Positions 1 through 9,700 of a stretch of DNA of 64,000 nt are shown here, piece after piece. Under the pieces are notes generated by a model that was given only the letters and a program-made list of their open reading frames with translations, had not been told where the DNA came from and did no database searches. A program made the translations under genes and the position numbers. This DNA comes from Agapanthus africanus (Eukaryota > Streptophyta > Magnoliopsida > Asparagales > Amaryllidaceae): contig JASDDO010000024.1 in NCBI GenBank assembly GCA_030015575.1, positions 223,794,996-223,858,995 of the forward strand, read 5' to 3'. Within the stretch, counting starts at the first letter, position 1. Each line of letters starts with the position of its first letter.

Positions 1-1347
1 GGGCAGAACGTATAACTGTCCAGAACAGATTCAGAAATGACATACTGAGGTTAAGCTGTGTATAACTTTCAACGTACAGATGCGATTGAGGATCCGTCTA
101 TTGAGTTGAATACTCTATTGGAAACCCTAGATTTAATTTAACTGTAACAACACTAAATTCTGAGCCCAACTGGGTGCAATTCGTGTCGCGAAACGGACGT
201 TCAGTTCTGAAACTGAATTTCCAGCCGCGAGCACTTAAAATGAAATAGCTATATCTTGAAAACCGGAATCCCGATTGAACTGAAACAAATTTTGATGAAT
301 TTTTGACTGAGTGTTCTATTTATCTTACTTGTATCATTTTGCTGAATTCTGAACATATTGATTTATGCAAATTATTTTAGTTAATGATATGCATGTTGAT
401 TCATAACATGCAGAGTTTATTGGTAGCATACAATACATATATCATACCCTTGCCATATACTCAGTGTTAGTGCGTGTGGACATTGCATTATCGTGCGTGA
501 TAGATGTTGGTTTAGGAGTGACGAGTACACCAATGGAAAGTGAATATTCGTGACAGTGATTGATACAGTGAACAGTGATGAAACCGTGCCATTGGTATAC
601 TTGTACACAACTAGATCAAGATCATAAATAGTGTAAACCTGGGGGAAAAGGGGAAATCAAAGTGGAAAGAGTATCGTATTTAGCGGGACCGTGTTTAGAG
701 GATGATCATTCGAACCGTGATACTGATACGTGTAGGGTAGGATCTAGCGATCCGGCTGACAGGGTTATGTCCCGGGCATGTGGGCCGTTGTCTCGGGTAT
801 GTACGAGACTCCTGTTAAACATGATCCTCCTTCCACTATGTGATTTCAAACATGACCTAGAGACCGATAGGGACACATAACATATTCTGCATCATATAGT
901 GACATAGTGATTACTTGCATTGTTCTTACACCAGTATTACCTCATATACACGTTTCATCTTATTATAATAATATTGTTATTGTGTTGCTCTGACGACCTG
1001 AGTATGCATGCTCAGCTCCCGCGGGAGGACCTGCACAGGAGACGGATCTACCCTTCAAGTTCACAGAGATATAGTCTGGTGTACTTCCTATCTTTACTGC
1101 TTTCCATAAAAGTGATCGTGAGTTTGACTTTGGTTAGTATTTGTTCTGGTTATCTGTAATGTGTGAACAATGGAATATTAATGTAATAAATTAGTGATGT
1201 GATTCCTTTAATACTGTGCTTTATTTACTGATTACCATTAATGCTAGAAGCCGAAGTGTGACTACGGCGGGATGATTCCTAGACCGTAGGAGCATGGCTG
1301 GCCTAGTCATCCCTCGTTTTCCGTATTTTGGGAAGCAGGACGTGACA
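1..1347 (+). mobile_element. Ty3/gypsy (Tekay-like) LTR, 3' part; solo or end of an off-window element
   Basis: The stretch ends at GGGAAGCAGGACGTGACA (1330-1347), the same terminus as the three chromovirus LTRs further right (37785, 51411, 58465). It also shares their landmarks: a GGGGAAATCAAA block near 650 and a CCCGGGCATG block near 770. No primer site follows position 1347, so this is either a solo LTR or the 3' LTR of a plus-strand element lying mostly outside the window. It contains no coding capacity; the short frames inside it show no protein motif. It abuts the copia relic directly, so it probably inserted into or truncated that relic. Confidence 0.7.
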
Positions 1348-1502
1348 GTCACCTTGAAAGCATTAACCAATAACCGCCTTCCAGAGGAGGCTGCCGTTAC
1401 CTTATATTAAGAACATCATCTTATGTTCATGATAGCTTCCCTTTGTTTCTCGAGGATTGGATTAATACATGCTTATTACAGCTAGCGCAAAAGCAATATC
1501 TG

Positions 1503-1990
1503 GTGTTGTACAAGACATTGCATGATTGACTCAATTGCCAAGCAAATGATATGTCATTCATACCAGTCACTCTCTTCATCAGTCTAGAAGACATCCCTTT
1601 TAGAGAGGGTGACTCCTTCACCTGCGGATACACCACCACGCCAGGAGTCGTCCATTCTAAAATATTTTTAGAATGTTGTCCAAGTACCCGATTGGGAAAC
1701 TTCCCAAATCTAGATCTAAAATCAGAATCCCCGATACATTATCTATCTGGTTTTGTACAAGATATTGTATGATTGACTCAATTGCCTATACAAATGATAT
1801 GTTATTCATGTAAATCCCTCTCCTCATCAGTCTAGAAGACATCTCTTTAGAGAGGGTGATTCCATCTCTTGCGGGTATTTCCACCACGCCAGGAGTCATT
1901 CATTCTAAAACACCTTTAGAATGTTGTCTAAGTACCCGTTTTGGGAAACATCCTAAATCTAGATCTAGTCACCAGAATTCCTGATATACT
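1503..1990 (-). repeat. Diverged tandem duplication (about 250 bp x 2) inside the copia relic
   Basis: A unit starting at TTGTACAAGA(C/T)ATTG (about 1505) recurs at about 1753. Both copies contain TGATTGACTCAATTGCC, TCAGTCTAGAAGACATC, CACCACGCCAGGAGTC and a TAGAATGTTGTC block in the same order. Both correspond to the same RT/RNase H junction of the copia protein, so this is a duplication of coding sequence in a dead element. The copies differ by many substitutions and small indels. Confidence 0.8.
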
Positions 1991-2368
1991 ATCCACATCC
2001 AACGTGGAGAAAACACTATGTGACAACCAAAGTTTGATCAATTGTAGTATAGGAACATCACTTCCTATCTAGAGTATGTCATCCAAATCCCAGGACAGTA
2101 CTCCCTATATCCTTCTTATTAGGTTCATCTATTGTTTTGATGAAGTCAATCACCTTGACTGTCACATCAAAAACATATGATCCGTCTCCGCTATCCATGC
2201 TTTAGTGTACTAATAGACATAAGAAACTTGCACACCTTCCGCTGCTCCCACTGACTACGATAACTCTCTGGCAGAGTCATATACACATGCACTTCCAAAT
2301 TCCCATTTGGAAAGATGTTATAGTCACTCACCTGCCGGATATCATAGCCATGAACTGCATCAGCGCCA

Positions 2369-2957
2369 AATCATATCCATATGGACTTCAGCGTAGACAC
2401 TGAAGTAAAAGTCACACCACAATCCACAATGGGTATTTGATGAAAACGCTTTACAACAAGTCATTTTTTTTAGGTTAGTACCTTTCCACCTGCACAGATC
2501 TCGAAAGATCTGCTTACTCCTAATGGGCTTCACCCCTTCAGGAGCACCCAGCAAAGTCCAAAATCCATGACTTGATGAAGTGCGTGGAGTCTATCTTGGA
2601 TATGAAATATCCGGTCACTTGGAAGTTACCACTTCCTATGACCTGCTGATAATAAGAAGGGGGAATAGCAGTGCCAGGTCATATCCGTATAGGCTTCAGC
2701 ATACACACTGAAGTAAGAATCTCATCACAATTCTCAGCGAGTATTTGATGAAAACCCTTTATAACATGTCTAGCCTTACTAGGTTGGTACCTTTCCACCT
2801 GCACAGTTCTCGAAAGATCTACTTGCTCTTAATGGATTTTACCCCTTCAGGAGCACCCAACAAAGTCTAAAATGCATAATTTGCTGAGGTGCGTGGAGTC
2901 CATCTTAGATATGAAGTATCTGGTCCCCTGGAAGTTACCACTTCCTATGACCTACTG
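2369..2957 (-). repeat. Second diverged tandem duplication (about 290 bp x 2) inside the copia relic
   Basis: The segments at about 2369-2650 and 2679-2957 share, in the same order, CATATCC(A/G)TAT, CACTGAAGTAA, GAGTATTTGATGAAAA-like, CCTTTCCACCTGCACAG, CTTCAGGAGCACCCA and GGAAGTTACCACTTCCTATGACCT. Both encode the APEGVK(P/S)I motif at the start of copia RT on the minus strand. The copies are independent of the 1503-1990 duplication and about as diverged. Confidence 0.8.
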
Positions 2958-3700
2958 AAAACTGGTAGGACCATCATCACCATGATGCTAACCTCTCTAT
3001 CACCGTCTACGAGAAAAACCGAAGTATCTCTCGGGCTTCTGAGGTCACCTACTAAAATCTACGGAGTGGTTAATGGTTTGTCAAGTCCAATTGAATCCTT
3101 AGGTTCTACTAAATTTTCGGTAACCGTTTGTGGTTCTGAAATCACTTCCAATTCTACCATACTCCAACATAGTTTCTTTTGCAAAAAGATCCCTTTTATA
3201 AATAGGTGGCGAGTCAAGAACAATATAACTATTGATCTTGAAAATGGTAGAAAACAAAATCCTAGCTAATGCTTAGGATAATCCACAAACAGCCATTACC
3301 GAAGCGTGCCTTTAGTTTGTCCGGATTCTTCTTTTAAACAGGAACCAGATAACTCCATATCTTAACAATCTTAAGATATGTAACCATCTATGTCCATATA
3401 GAATCAATGCACTAATTTAGATGGAACCGGATACAAATGTCATGCATTTGTTTCTAGTGCATATCACCTAATGGATAAAGGCCAATACAGCATTACTCAT
3501 CATGGAGCGCACCTACGGATGAGTAACCTGCGAGAGAATCAAGTTCTCAATATTATTACGATGGAATACCTATCATAAGTATCTATATCTTCGATCATCT
3601 CAAAGAATCCTGATACTTCCAACGTATAGTTCTCTACTTTATTCTTATACCTATAAACTTCTCAAAAAATTTGACCTTGCATTACTACGAATGTGTGTCT

Positions 3701-4739
3701 AAAACTAGAGAACTTATAGGTAAACCTGAATGAAGTAAGAGTACCAACTCATTTTCCCGAAGGACACTGGATAATATATATTTTCATGTATAAGTTCCAA
3801 AAGTACACCAACTCAAATTCTGTGTTTTGTAAATTGAAAACTGTATCTTGGTTAAGAATGTCTTACACCGTTATTCAATGCATCTTATCTTATCCTCAAC
3901 TGATAAAGGTAAATGTTTATAACACAATTTTCAAAATGTATATCTCACTTTATAAAATAAAGGTACATATATTTCATTTTAAAATTTGGTGCATAACAAC
4001 GGTTATTCGAAACCAAATATTTGTCGTTAAGCAAAATCAGGCGATTTAATCCAATATCACCAATTGCAACGAATTCCGTTATTGAGGATCAAATCGCCCA
4101 TTTCCCAATATTCTACTCCTACTCAATATCTGTAACACCGTACTGATATAAGATCCAAATCCGGTAAATACATACCCTGGAGTTAGAATTAATTGGAAAA
4201 ACAGTTCTCGGTAACAAGCACACAGAAAATCTGAAACATGAAAATGTTTCATATGGGGTGGTCAGGTGTTCCTAGTAATGCCTTTTTCATTATCCAGATT
4301 TATGATAGTAGTCGCAATTTCCTTTGCCCTCACTTCAATCCCTTTATATGTCTCTACATCTTACCTTCTGTACACCGTACTTAGACTAATTGATTTTCTT
4401 TCTTTTCTACCTTTCGGCACCAGCCTGAGGTTTGGATAAAGACTATCCAATAAGCGTAACAGGTGTACTCTTCTAATGCAAGGATCTCTTTCAACCTGAG
4501 AGAAGGTAAAGAGAAGAGACAATCGAATAATCCTACTCAATTTCTCCAGAACCTGTGGCCATTCATGACCGAAGTAACTTTTTCGAGTTCGTATGTAACT
4601 ATACGATGATCGTTCCAAGCAATATGAATCATCGTAGTGATACAAAGTGTTCTGAAGAAATGCAAAGAGTGAAGTAGGAGTGGTAGGGATATATGTGACT
4701 TTGTCGCGAATCAAGATAAGCCAAAACCCAAGGGTGTGA
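3701..4739. other. Unassigned AT-rich DNA left of Tat1
   Basis: No domain, LTR or RNA gene was recognised. Short open frames occur (plus 3786-4049, minus 4361-4771) but neither shows a motif, signal peptide or codon-like composition that I can defend. The part below about 3750 may be further decayed copia sequence. This is the left flank of the Tat1 insertion and should join sequence at 26620 in an empty-site allele. Confidence 0.4.
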
Positions 4740-4744
4740 GAAGG
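4740..4744 (+). repeat. Tat1 target-site duplication, left copy (GAAGG)
   Basis: GAAGG directly precedes the TGTTCCCCC start of the 5' LTR and is repeated exactly after the 3' LTR at 26615-26619. Five base pairs is the usual duplication for Ty3/gypsy integrase. Confidence 0.95.
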
Positions 4745-4851
4745 TGTTCCCCCAATCTGGGCAAGGCTCATTTGAATTTTGAAAATTCAAATTTTCTGAA
4801 GCAACGCTTCAAATTCCGTGCGTTGTGCAATGCGCAAGCGATCCACAGTGC

Positions 4852-5006
4852 GACACGTGTCTGCGCAGTTGCGCAAGCGCACCGCTGCGCGACACGTGTC
4901 TGCGCAGTTGCGCAAACACTGTTGCGCAAGTGCACTGCTGCGCGACACGTGTCTGCGCAGTTGCGCAAGCACTGTTGCGCAAGCCTTCCACTGCGCGACA
5001 CGTGTC
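4852..5006 (+). promoter_or_regulatory. Four GACACGTGTC palindromes in Tat1 U3
   Basis: The 10-bp palindrome GACACGTGTC occurs at 4852-4861, 4891-4900, 4944-4953 and 4997-5006. It sits in a longer direct repeat with TGCGCAGTTGCGCAA (spacings 39, 53 and 53 bp). The core CACGTG is the G-box bound by plant bZIP and bHLH factors. The array ends about 150 bp upstream of the TATA box, a normal enhancer position. It is present unchanged in the 3' LTR (from about 24769). Open frames through the array on either strand only reflect its repeat content. Confidence 0.75.
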
Positions 5007-5152
5007 AGAATGAAAATTTAAATGAAATCTTTTCTGTTCTTTCCAAAACCAGAAGATTTTCTTCTGCCTTTGGATCAAAGACCAGCAGTGGGAAAATTCC
5101 CAAAATCACTCAGAAAAGATCTTGTTAACAAATTCAACAAATTTGTGAGCAC

Positions 5153-5160
5153 TATAAATA
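5153..5160 (+). promoter_or_regulatory. TATA box of Tat1 5' LTR
   Basis: TATAAATA followed by GGACCCC, with the G-box array upstream. Transcription of gag-pol is expected to start about 30 bp downstream. The same box lies at 25071-25078 in the 3' LTR. Confidence 0.8.
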
Positions 5161-5795
5161 GGACCCCAGACCTCATTCGATGGGCATCAACTTGAAGAAT
5201 CAACTTCTGGCATAAAAAAAAGAGAAGAGAAAGAACTCTTGAAGATTAATCAAGAACATAAAAAAAAAGGTAAAAAACTTCTTTTGAAGAAGGGAAAAAT
5301 CTCTGAAGAACAGAGGATTAAAAAGTGAATAATTCAATAAAAATAAATAAATAGTGCCTTGCACTTGTTGTGAACCCTTGGTTTTGTGAAATCAGGGAAA
5401 ACAAGAAGAAAAAAACTTGTTTTCCTTTGATCCAAATTTGGATCAAAAGTGCTATGCACTTTTGTTCTTAAATCTGAAAAATTCTTGGGGTTCTGCACAA
5501 ATGCAACCCATTATTTAAAAGGGCCTGGCCCAAATCAAATTGCAACATAATAAAGGGGCAGAGCCCTGTTTGGATTGATTTTCTAGTCGGGCAAAGCCCA
5601 AAATAAATAAAAAAAATTGGACTTAACCCAATCATGGCTGTAAGTCCTTAAATTAAATTGATTGAGCAAAATGGCTCTCCTAAACCAATTCACGACCGGT
5701 TCGAGGGTACATCTCCGAACTCCTTTGACATCCCTCGTTATAATTCATCAACGACGTCAAAGAGGTGACGGGTCCCAACGACCACACATCCAAAC

Positions 5796-5930
5796 GGACC
5801 GAAACGTCCCTAAACTAATATCGGACCGAAACGTCCCTAAACTAATATCGGACCGAAACGTCCTTAAACTAATAATGGACTGAGATGTCCTTAAACTAAT
5901 ATCGGACCACCACGTCCCTAAACTGGCACG
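5796..5930 (+). repeat. 27-bp tandem repeat, five units (5' LTR)
   Basis: The units start at 5796, 5823, 5850, 5877 and 5904. The core is GGACCGAAACGTCC followed by (C/T)TAAACTAATATC. GGAC and GTCC can pair across CGAAAC. The 3' LTR has one extra unit. A related array stands after the gag-pol stop (16164-16265), so the motif exists in two places per element. Confidence 0.9.
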
Positions 5931-6670
5931 ATAGGGCCCAAACGCTCTTTCGCTGGATCTAAACGGTCCCGTTTAAGTTGATCTTAGCCCCAAACACGGC
6001 TAACGTATCCTTAAACATTCAAGTGAACTATAAAACTCCAAATAAACTCTAGTCCTAGGGTACATCTCTGAACTCCTCTGACATTTATCGTTGTGATCCT
6101 TCAACGACGTCAGAGAGGTGACGGGTCCCGACGGCCAGATATTAAACCAATCACTACGTCAAGTCGATCTTAGTCCAAAACAGGACTAACGTATCCTTGA
6201 CGAACGTTTAAGTTGATCTTAGCCACAACGCGACTAATGCATCCTTAAACTAAAAACACCAAACCCAAATCTAAGTAAATACGGATTTGGACTAATCCAC
6301 GTCCTACGGGTGACGGCATTACTCAGTCTCCGTATACAATCCACGGGCAACCACAAACAAAACAAACACACACGACACGAAGTGAAATTCTGGAGAAGGA
6401 GAAAGTTGTTACCGCGATGCGGTAGCGTAATTAACTGCAGGGGCTTGCGCCTGCAGGGAAGAGCGTCCCCACAATCAAAAACCCCTCAAGCGAGGGGGAA
6501 TCTGACGAAGTCTGCTACATCGGCCGCATCCGTCTAAACCTCCGATACACGGTGCCATAAATCAATTTGGCATTTTCGGAGGGGTGGACGGATAGCACCA
6601 AATAGCATCTGCCCCGAATCGCAGCGTCAGGACCAAGCAGTCCTGTGCGGCCGCCTTTCGGAGGGGAACA

Positions 6671-6755
6671 GATTCTGGCACGCCCGGTGGGACCTTTTCC
6701 TCTTTCCACTCCACACTTCGTGTGTCGTCGTCGCGAACCGATCGCGGTTTGTTAA
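6671..6755 (+). promoter_or_regulatory. Tat1 primer-binding site (6676-6693) and short leader
   Basis: Five bases after the LTR end comes TGGCACGCCCGGTGGGAC, which starts with TGG as the complement of a tRNA CCA end must. The remaining 15 bases predict the 3' acceptor and T-arm of the primer tRNA. I cannot name the tRNA with certainty from memory. The leader to the first gag ATG is only about 60 bp further, very short for an element of this size. Confidence 0.8.
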
Positions 6756-9700
6756 ATGGTTGTCTTCGGATTTCAAGGTACTAAGATTTGGTCTTTTGCC
6801 TGGCGCAGAATTCAAGATCCAATGGCCGCCAACTGCACCAAATGCGCGAAGCACCACTGCAACGGACGCTCCACCTCACCGACAGGTGTAACATATGGGC
6901 CCCAAGCGGCCTCTTTCCTCGCTCTGCCGGTTGAACAGGTGACTCAGGCCACTACCGGCCTGTTTTTCGGAACCATGGTCCCACCTACAAGCTTCTCTAT
7001 GCCGATATCCGCACCGGAAGCGAACAAGAAGTCGGTATTCGACCGGCTCACTACTACCACGACCCCTGTCAACGGGTCGCCCGCTACAAAGCCGACAGCC
7101 TCCGTTTTCACCAGGCTAGGTCAGAACTATAGAGTGGCTGTCCCAAAGAGGGCAACCACTGCTTTGGGAGTCGTTAAAGCAGCCGCTGCTTTGGGAGTCG
7201 TTAAAGCGGCTTCTCCCACCAGAGAGTCGGTCTTCACAAGATTGACGGTTCCCACTCCTCCCCCAGCTGGTCAAAAGGCGTCAGTCTTCGATAGGCTGAC
7301 ATCGGCAGTTACCCCACACTCCAACAGGGGGAAACAAGAAACCATCTCGATTTCCGAGCCAGTCCCAACGGCTCGTCGTGCGCGACGTCGCCATTGGCAA
7401 CGAGTAAGGAAAGCAGAGGGCAACTCCCCCTCAGGGCTAACCCCACCTGCTCCAGTGGTGGAGGTCAACGCTGCTGTTCCAACTGGGAACAGCTTTGAAT
7501 TGCTGAGGAAGGTGAGAAAGAACTCTCCAATTGCTACATTGAAAAGATCTCATCCGCCTATGGAAAAAGCTCCAGAGACAAAGCAGGAACAGCCCTCTCA
7601 GCGGCTGTCGTCAAAAATTTATAAAGTTTGGCGGAGGGTTCAAGACTCCGTGATTGACTCAGACCACTTTCGTCGCCAGAAAAAGGCAAAGGTGGAAAAG
7701 GACAAGAACCGCCCCATTAAACAGCAGGGAGCAACAAATGCTAGGATGCCCACTTCAACGGCTCCTTCAACCTCAATGGTCCACAAAAGAAAAAGGCCGG
7801 AGAAAGCCCCCGTGACACTGACAAAGTTTAAAAGCGGTGAACCTAAACGCCCCAAGTCAGGGGGCATAGCAGTTCATACGGTTTATATGGCTTCTGGAAA
7901 GGAAGAAAGTCGTACTTCTACGGGTCACCGACCGCTTACCCGATCAGTGACCAAGGCTCAGGAGCAGCAACAAAAGCTCCAGGAGATGATGACTACAATG
8001 GCTACACTCACGGGGCCAAAAGAGAATCCAGAGACGTCCTTAGATGAACGTCAAGAGGAAGAGACCGACGCCGAGTTCCTCCGCCGAGTACTGGAAAAGA
8101 GGGACAAAGAGGCTGCTGAACAAGCAGCCAATATACAGCGTATGGGCCTTCTCTTCCAGGACATGATAGGGATGATGATACAACAAGATCCCCCGACTGA
8201 AGAACCCCCGATTGTCCTTGGGGATGATAGGGGAGAGACATCAAACCCTCAGCCCGTTCTATCAACGGCTAAAGAGGACACAATCTCTAAAACTGATCTG
8301 GACGAATATATAGCCCAGCAAATAAAGGTTCATCACGCAGCCGAAGCAGCCGGCCACGTCGTAAAAACGGGGCGACCGTATCCAGGCTGGTATGACCAAA
8401 TCAAGTACCCGCCAGGTTATACAATTCCCAAGTTTCATGTCTACAAAGGGACCGGCAATCCCCATCAACATGTTGCCCAATTCAGGGCGCTTTGTGGTAA
8501 CACCGGCGGCGGCGACAAGCTTTTGCTTCGCCAGTTCGTTGGAAGCTTATCAGATACGGCCTTCGAATGGTATTCTGAGCTCCCCAATGACTCTATTAAA
8601 ACCTTCGCGGAGATGGAGCTGCTCTTCACCCAACGTTTTGCAAGTGCCAGCGAGCGTACCCCGATGACGGCGCTGATTAACGCCAGGGTAAAACCCAGCG
8701 AGACATGGGTTCAATACGCTATACGGTGGCGTAATCTCTGGTCTAAGTGTGAACAGCGCATAGAAGAAGCCCCTGCGGTGGGAATGTTTGTTGGAACCCT
8801 TGATCCACAAGCAACCATTTCACAGTTTATGATGTTCTTCAAGCCGACTTCCTTCCAGGCTTTGATCGACAAATTAGCGCAGATGGACCAGATGGGCCAT
8901 AAACCCCCTCTCCCGAAGCCGGACTCCCGAAACGATAAAGGAAAGGGAAAAGCGATCATTGTCGCTAATGCCCAACAACAACCGAGCGACTCGAAGCCGG
9001 TTGCTCGTCCAAACAATACACGCCCATACGTACCCCTTGAGGACAGGATGGGACGTCCTTACTCCTTCCCCCGCGATAAAACAAGGAGGCTATTCGAGCT
9101 GGCGTTGCGCAACAGACTCATAAATCTGCCAGATCCAAAACGCCCGTCGCAACCAAGCGACGTCAACGAGCCCAACTATTGCCCTTACCATCGAGTGCTA
9201 GGACATCCGATCGAAGACTGTTACGTCTTCAAAAATTGGCTTGAAAACCAGTACCGCCAGGGCAAATTCGCGCTATCCGACAAATGGAAGGTGAATCCCC
9301 CGCAGCCCCACACCTCTAAGGGGATGAATACGCCGGGGGCAACATGCTCCGTCATTGAAGAAGCTCCCTGGGAGGTTGTATTATCAGCCAAAACGAGGAG
9401 AATGCTAAACGATCTTCAGACCCGTCCAGCGGTCAAGTGGAAGAACCCCTTGGAGCCGCAGGTTATTGAGGGGATGTTGAAGCCACGTCCGACTCCGAAG
9501 ACCGATGGTGGTAGTTCAAGCGTTCATAACCAGCCGTCAAAATCTTCGAAAAAGAAGAAGAAGAAATCTAAGAAGCCCGTGAAGCCTGGCGACAAGCGCA
9601 CGGACTTACAGAAGCAAATCGACGCACTGGATGAGTACAACCAAAAGGCGCGGACTCCCATTACGCTCCAAGATTTCCTTGATCACGTCTTTCAAAAAGA

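Larger units (their letters stand above)
1348..3700 (-). pseudogene. Decayed Ty1/copia pol relic (integrase end, RT, RNase H start)
   Basis: Reading the minus strand in all three frames gives a broken but ordered copia polyprotein. At about 3600-3550 there is a KFKEF.NKVEN-like integrase piece. At 3300-2990 comes the connector region, with EPQ, LDKPLTTP and FLVDGD. At 2550-2520 lies the RT entry motif APEGVKPI; at 2330-2250 the FPNGNLE..VYM block; and at 2200-2040 a segment resembling FDFI..EDEP and then LL.GNDVP. At 1990-1430 there is an SK.MS..R..M...I.YA block followed by TTPDIAFALA. Order and spacing match RT to RNase H of Ty1/copia. There are many stops and frameshifts, so no product is possible. 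Two internal tandem duplications are annotated separately. The frame decay makes it the oldest recognisable TE in the left part. Confidence 0.75.
4745..6670 (+). repeat. Tat1 5' LTR (1926 bp)
   Basis: The TG start and CA end are fixed by alignment with the 3' LTR and by the flanking GAAGG. U3 holds a four-copy palindromic ACACGTGT array (4852-5006) upstream of a TATA box (5153). The R/U5 part contains five 27-bp GGACCGAAACGTCC units (5796-5930). Sequences near the 3' end (CTGCAGG...CCTGCAG at about 6434-6457) form further small inverted repeats. Confidence 0.95.

Noticed and set aside
4361-4771. 136-codon minus-strand frame next to Tat1 as a host gene
   Set aside because: No recognisable motif; the frame extends into the Tat1 LTR, so its N-terminus is an accident of the insertion.
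4852-5006. CRISPR-like repeat/spacer spacing in palindromic arrays
   Set aside because: Plant LTR context, only four units, spacers themselves repeated; no cas genes possible here.
4768-5078. Several overlapping open frames on both strands through the G-box array (same at 24685-25121)
   Set aside because: All are readings of the TGCGCAGTTGCGCAA / GACACGTGTC repeat; all frames stay open because the repeat lacks stops. No domain, and located in LTR U3.
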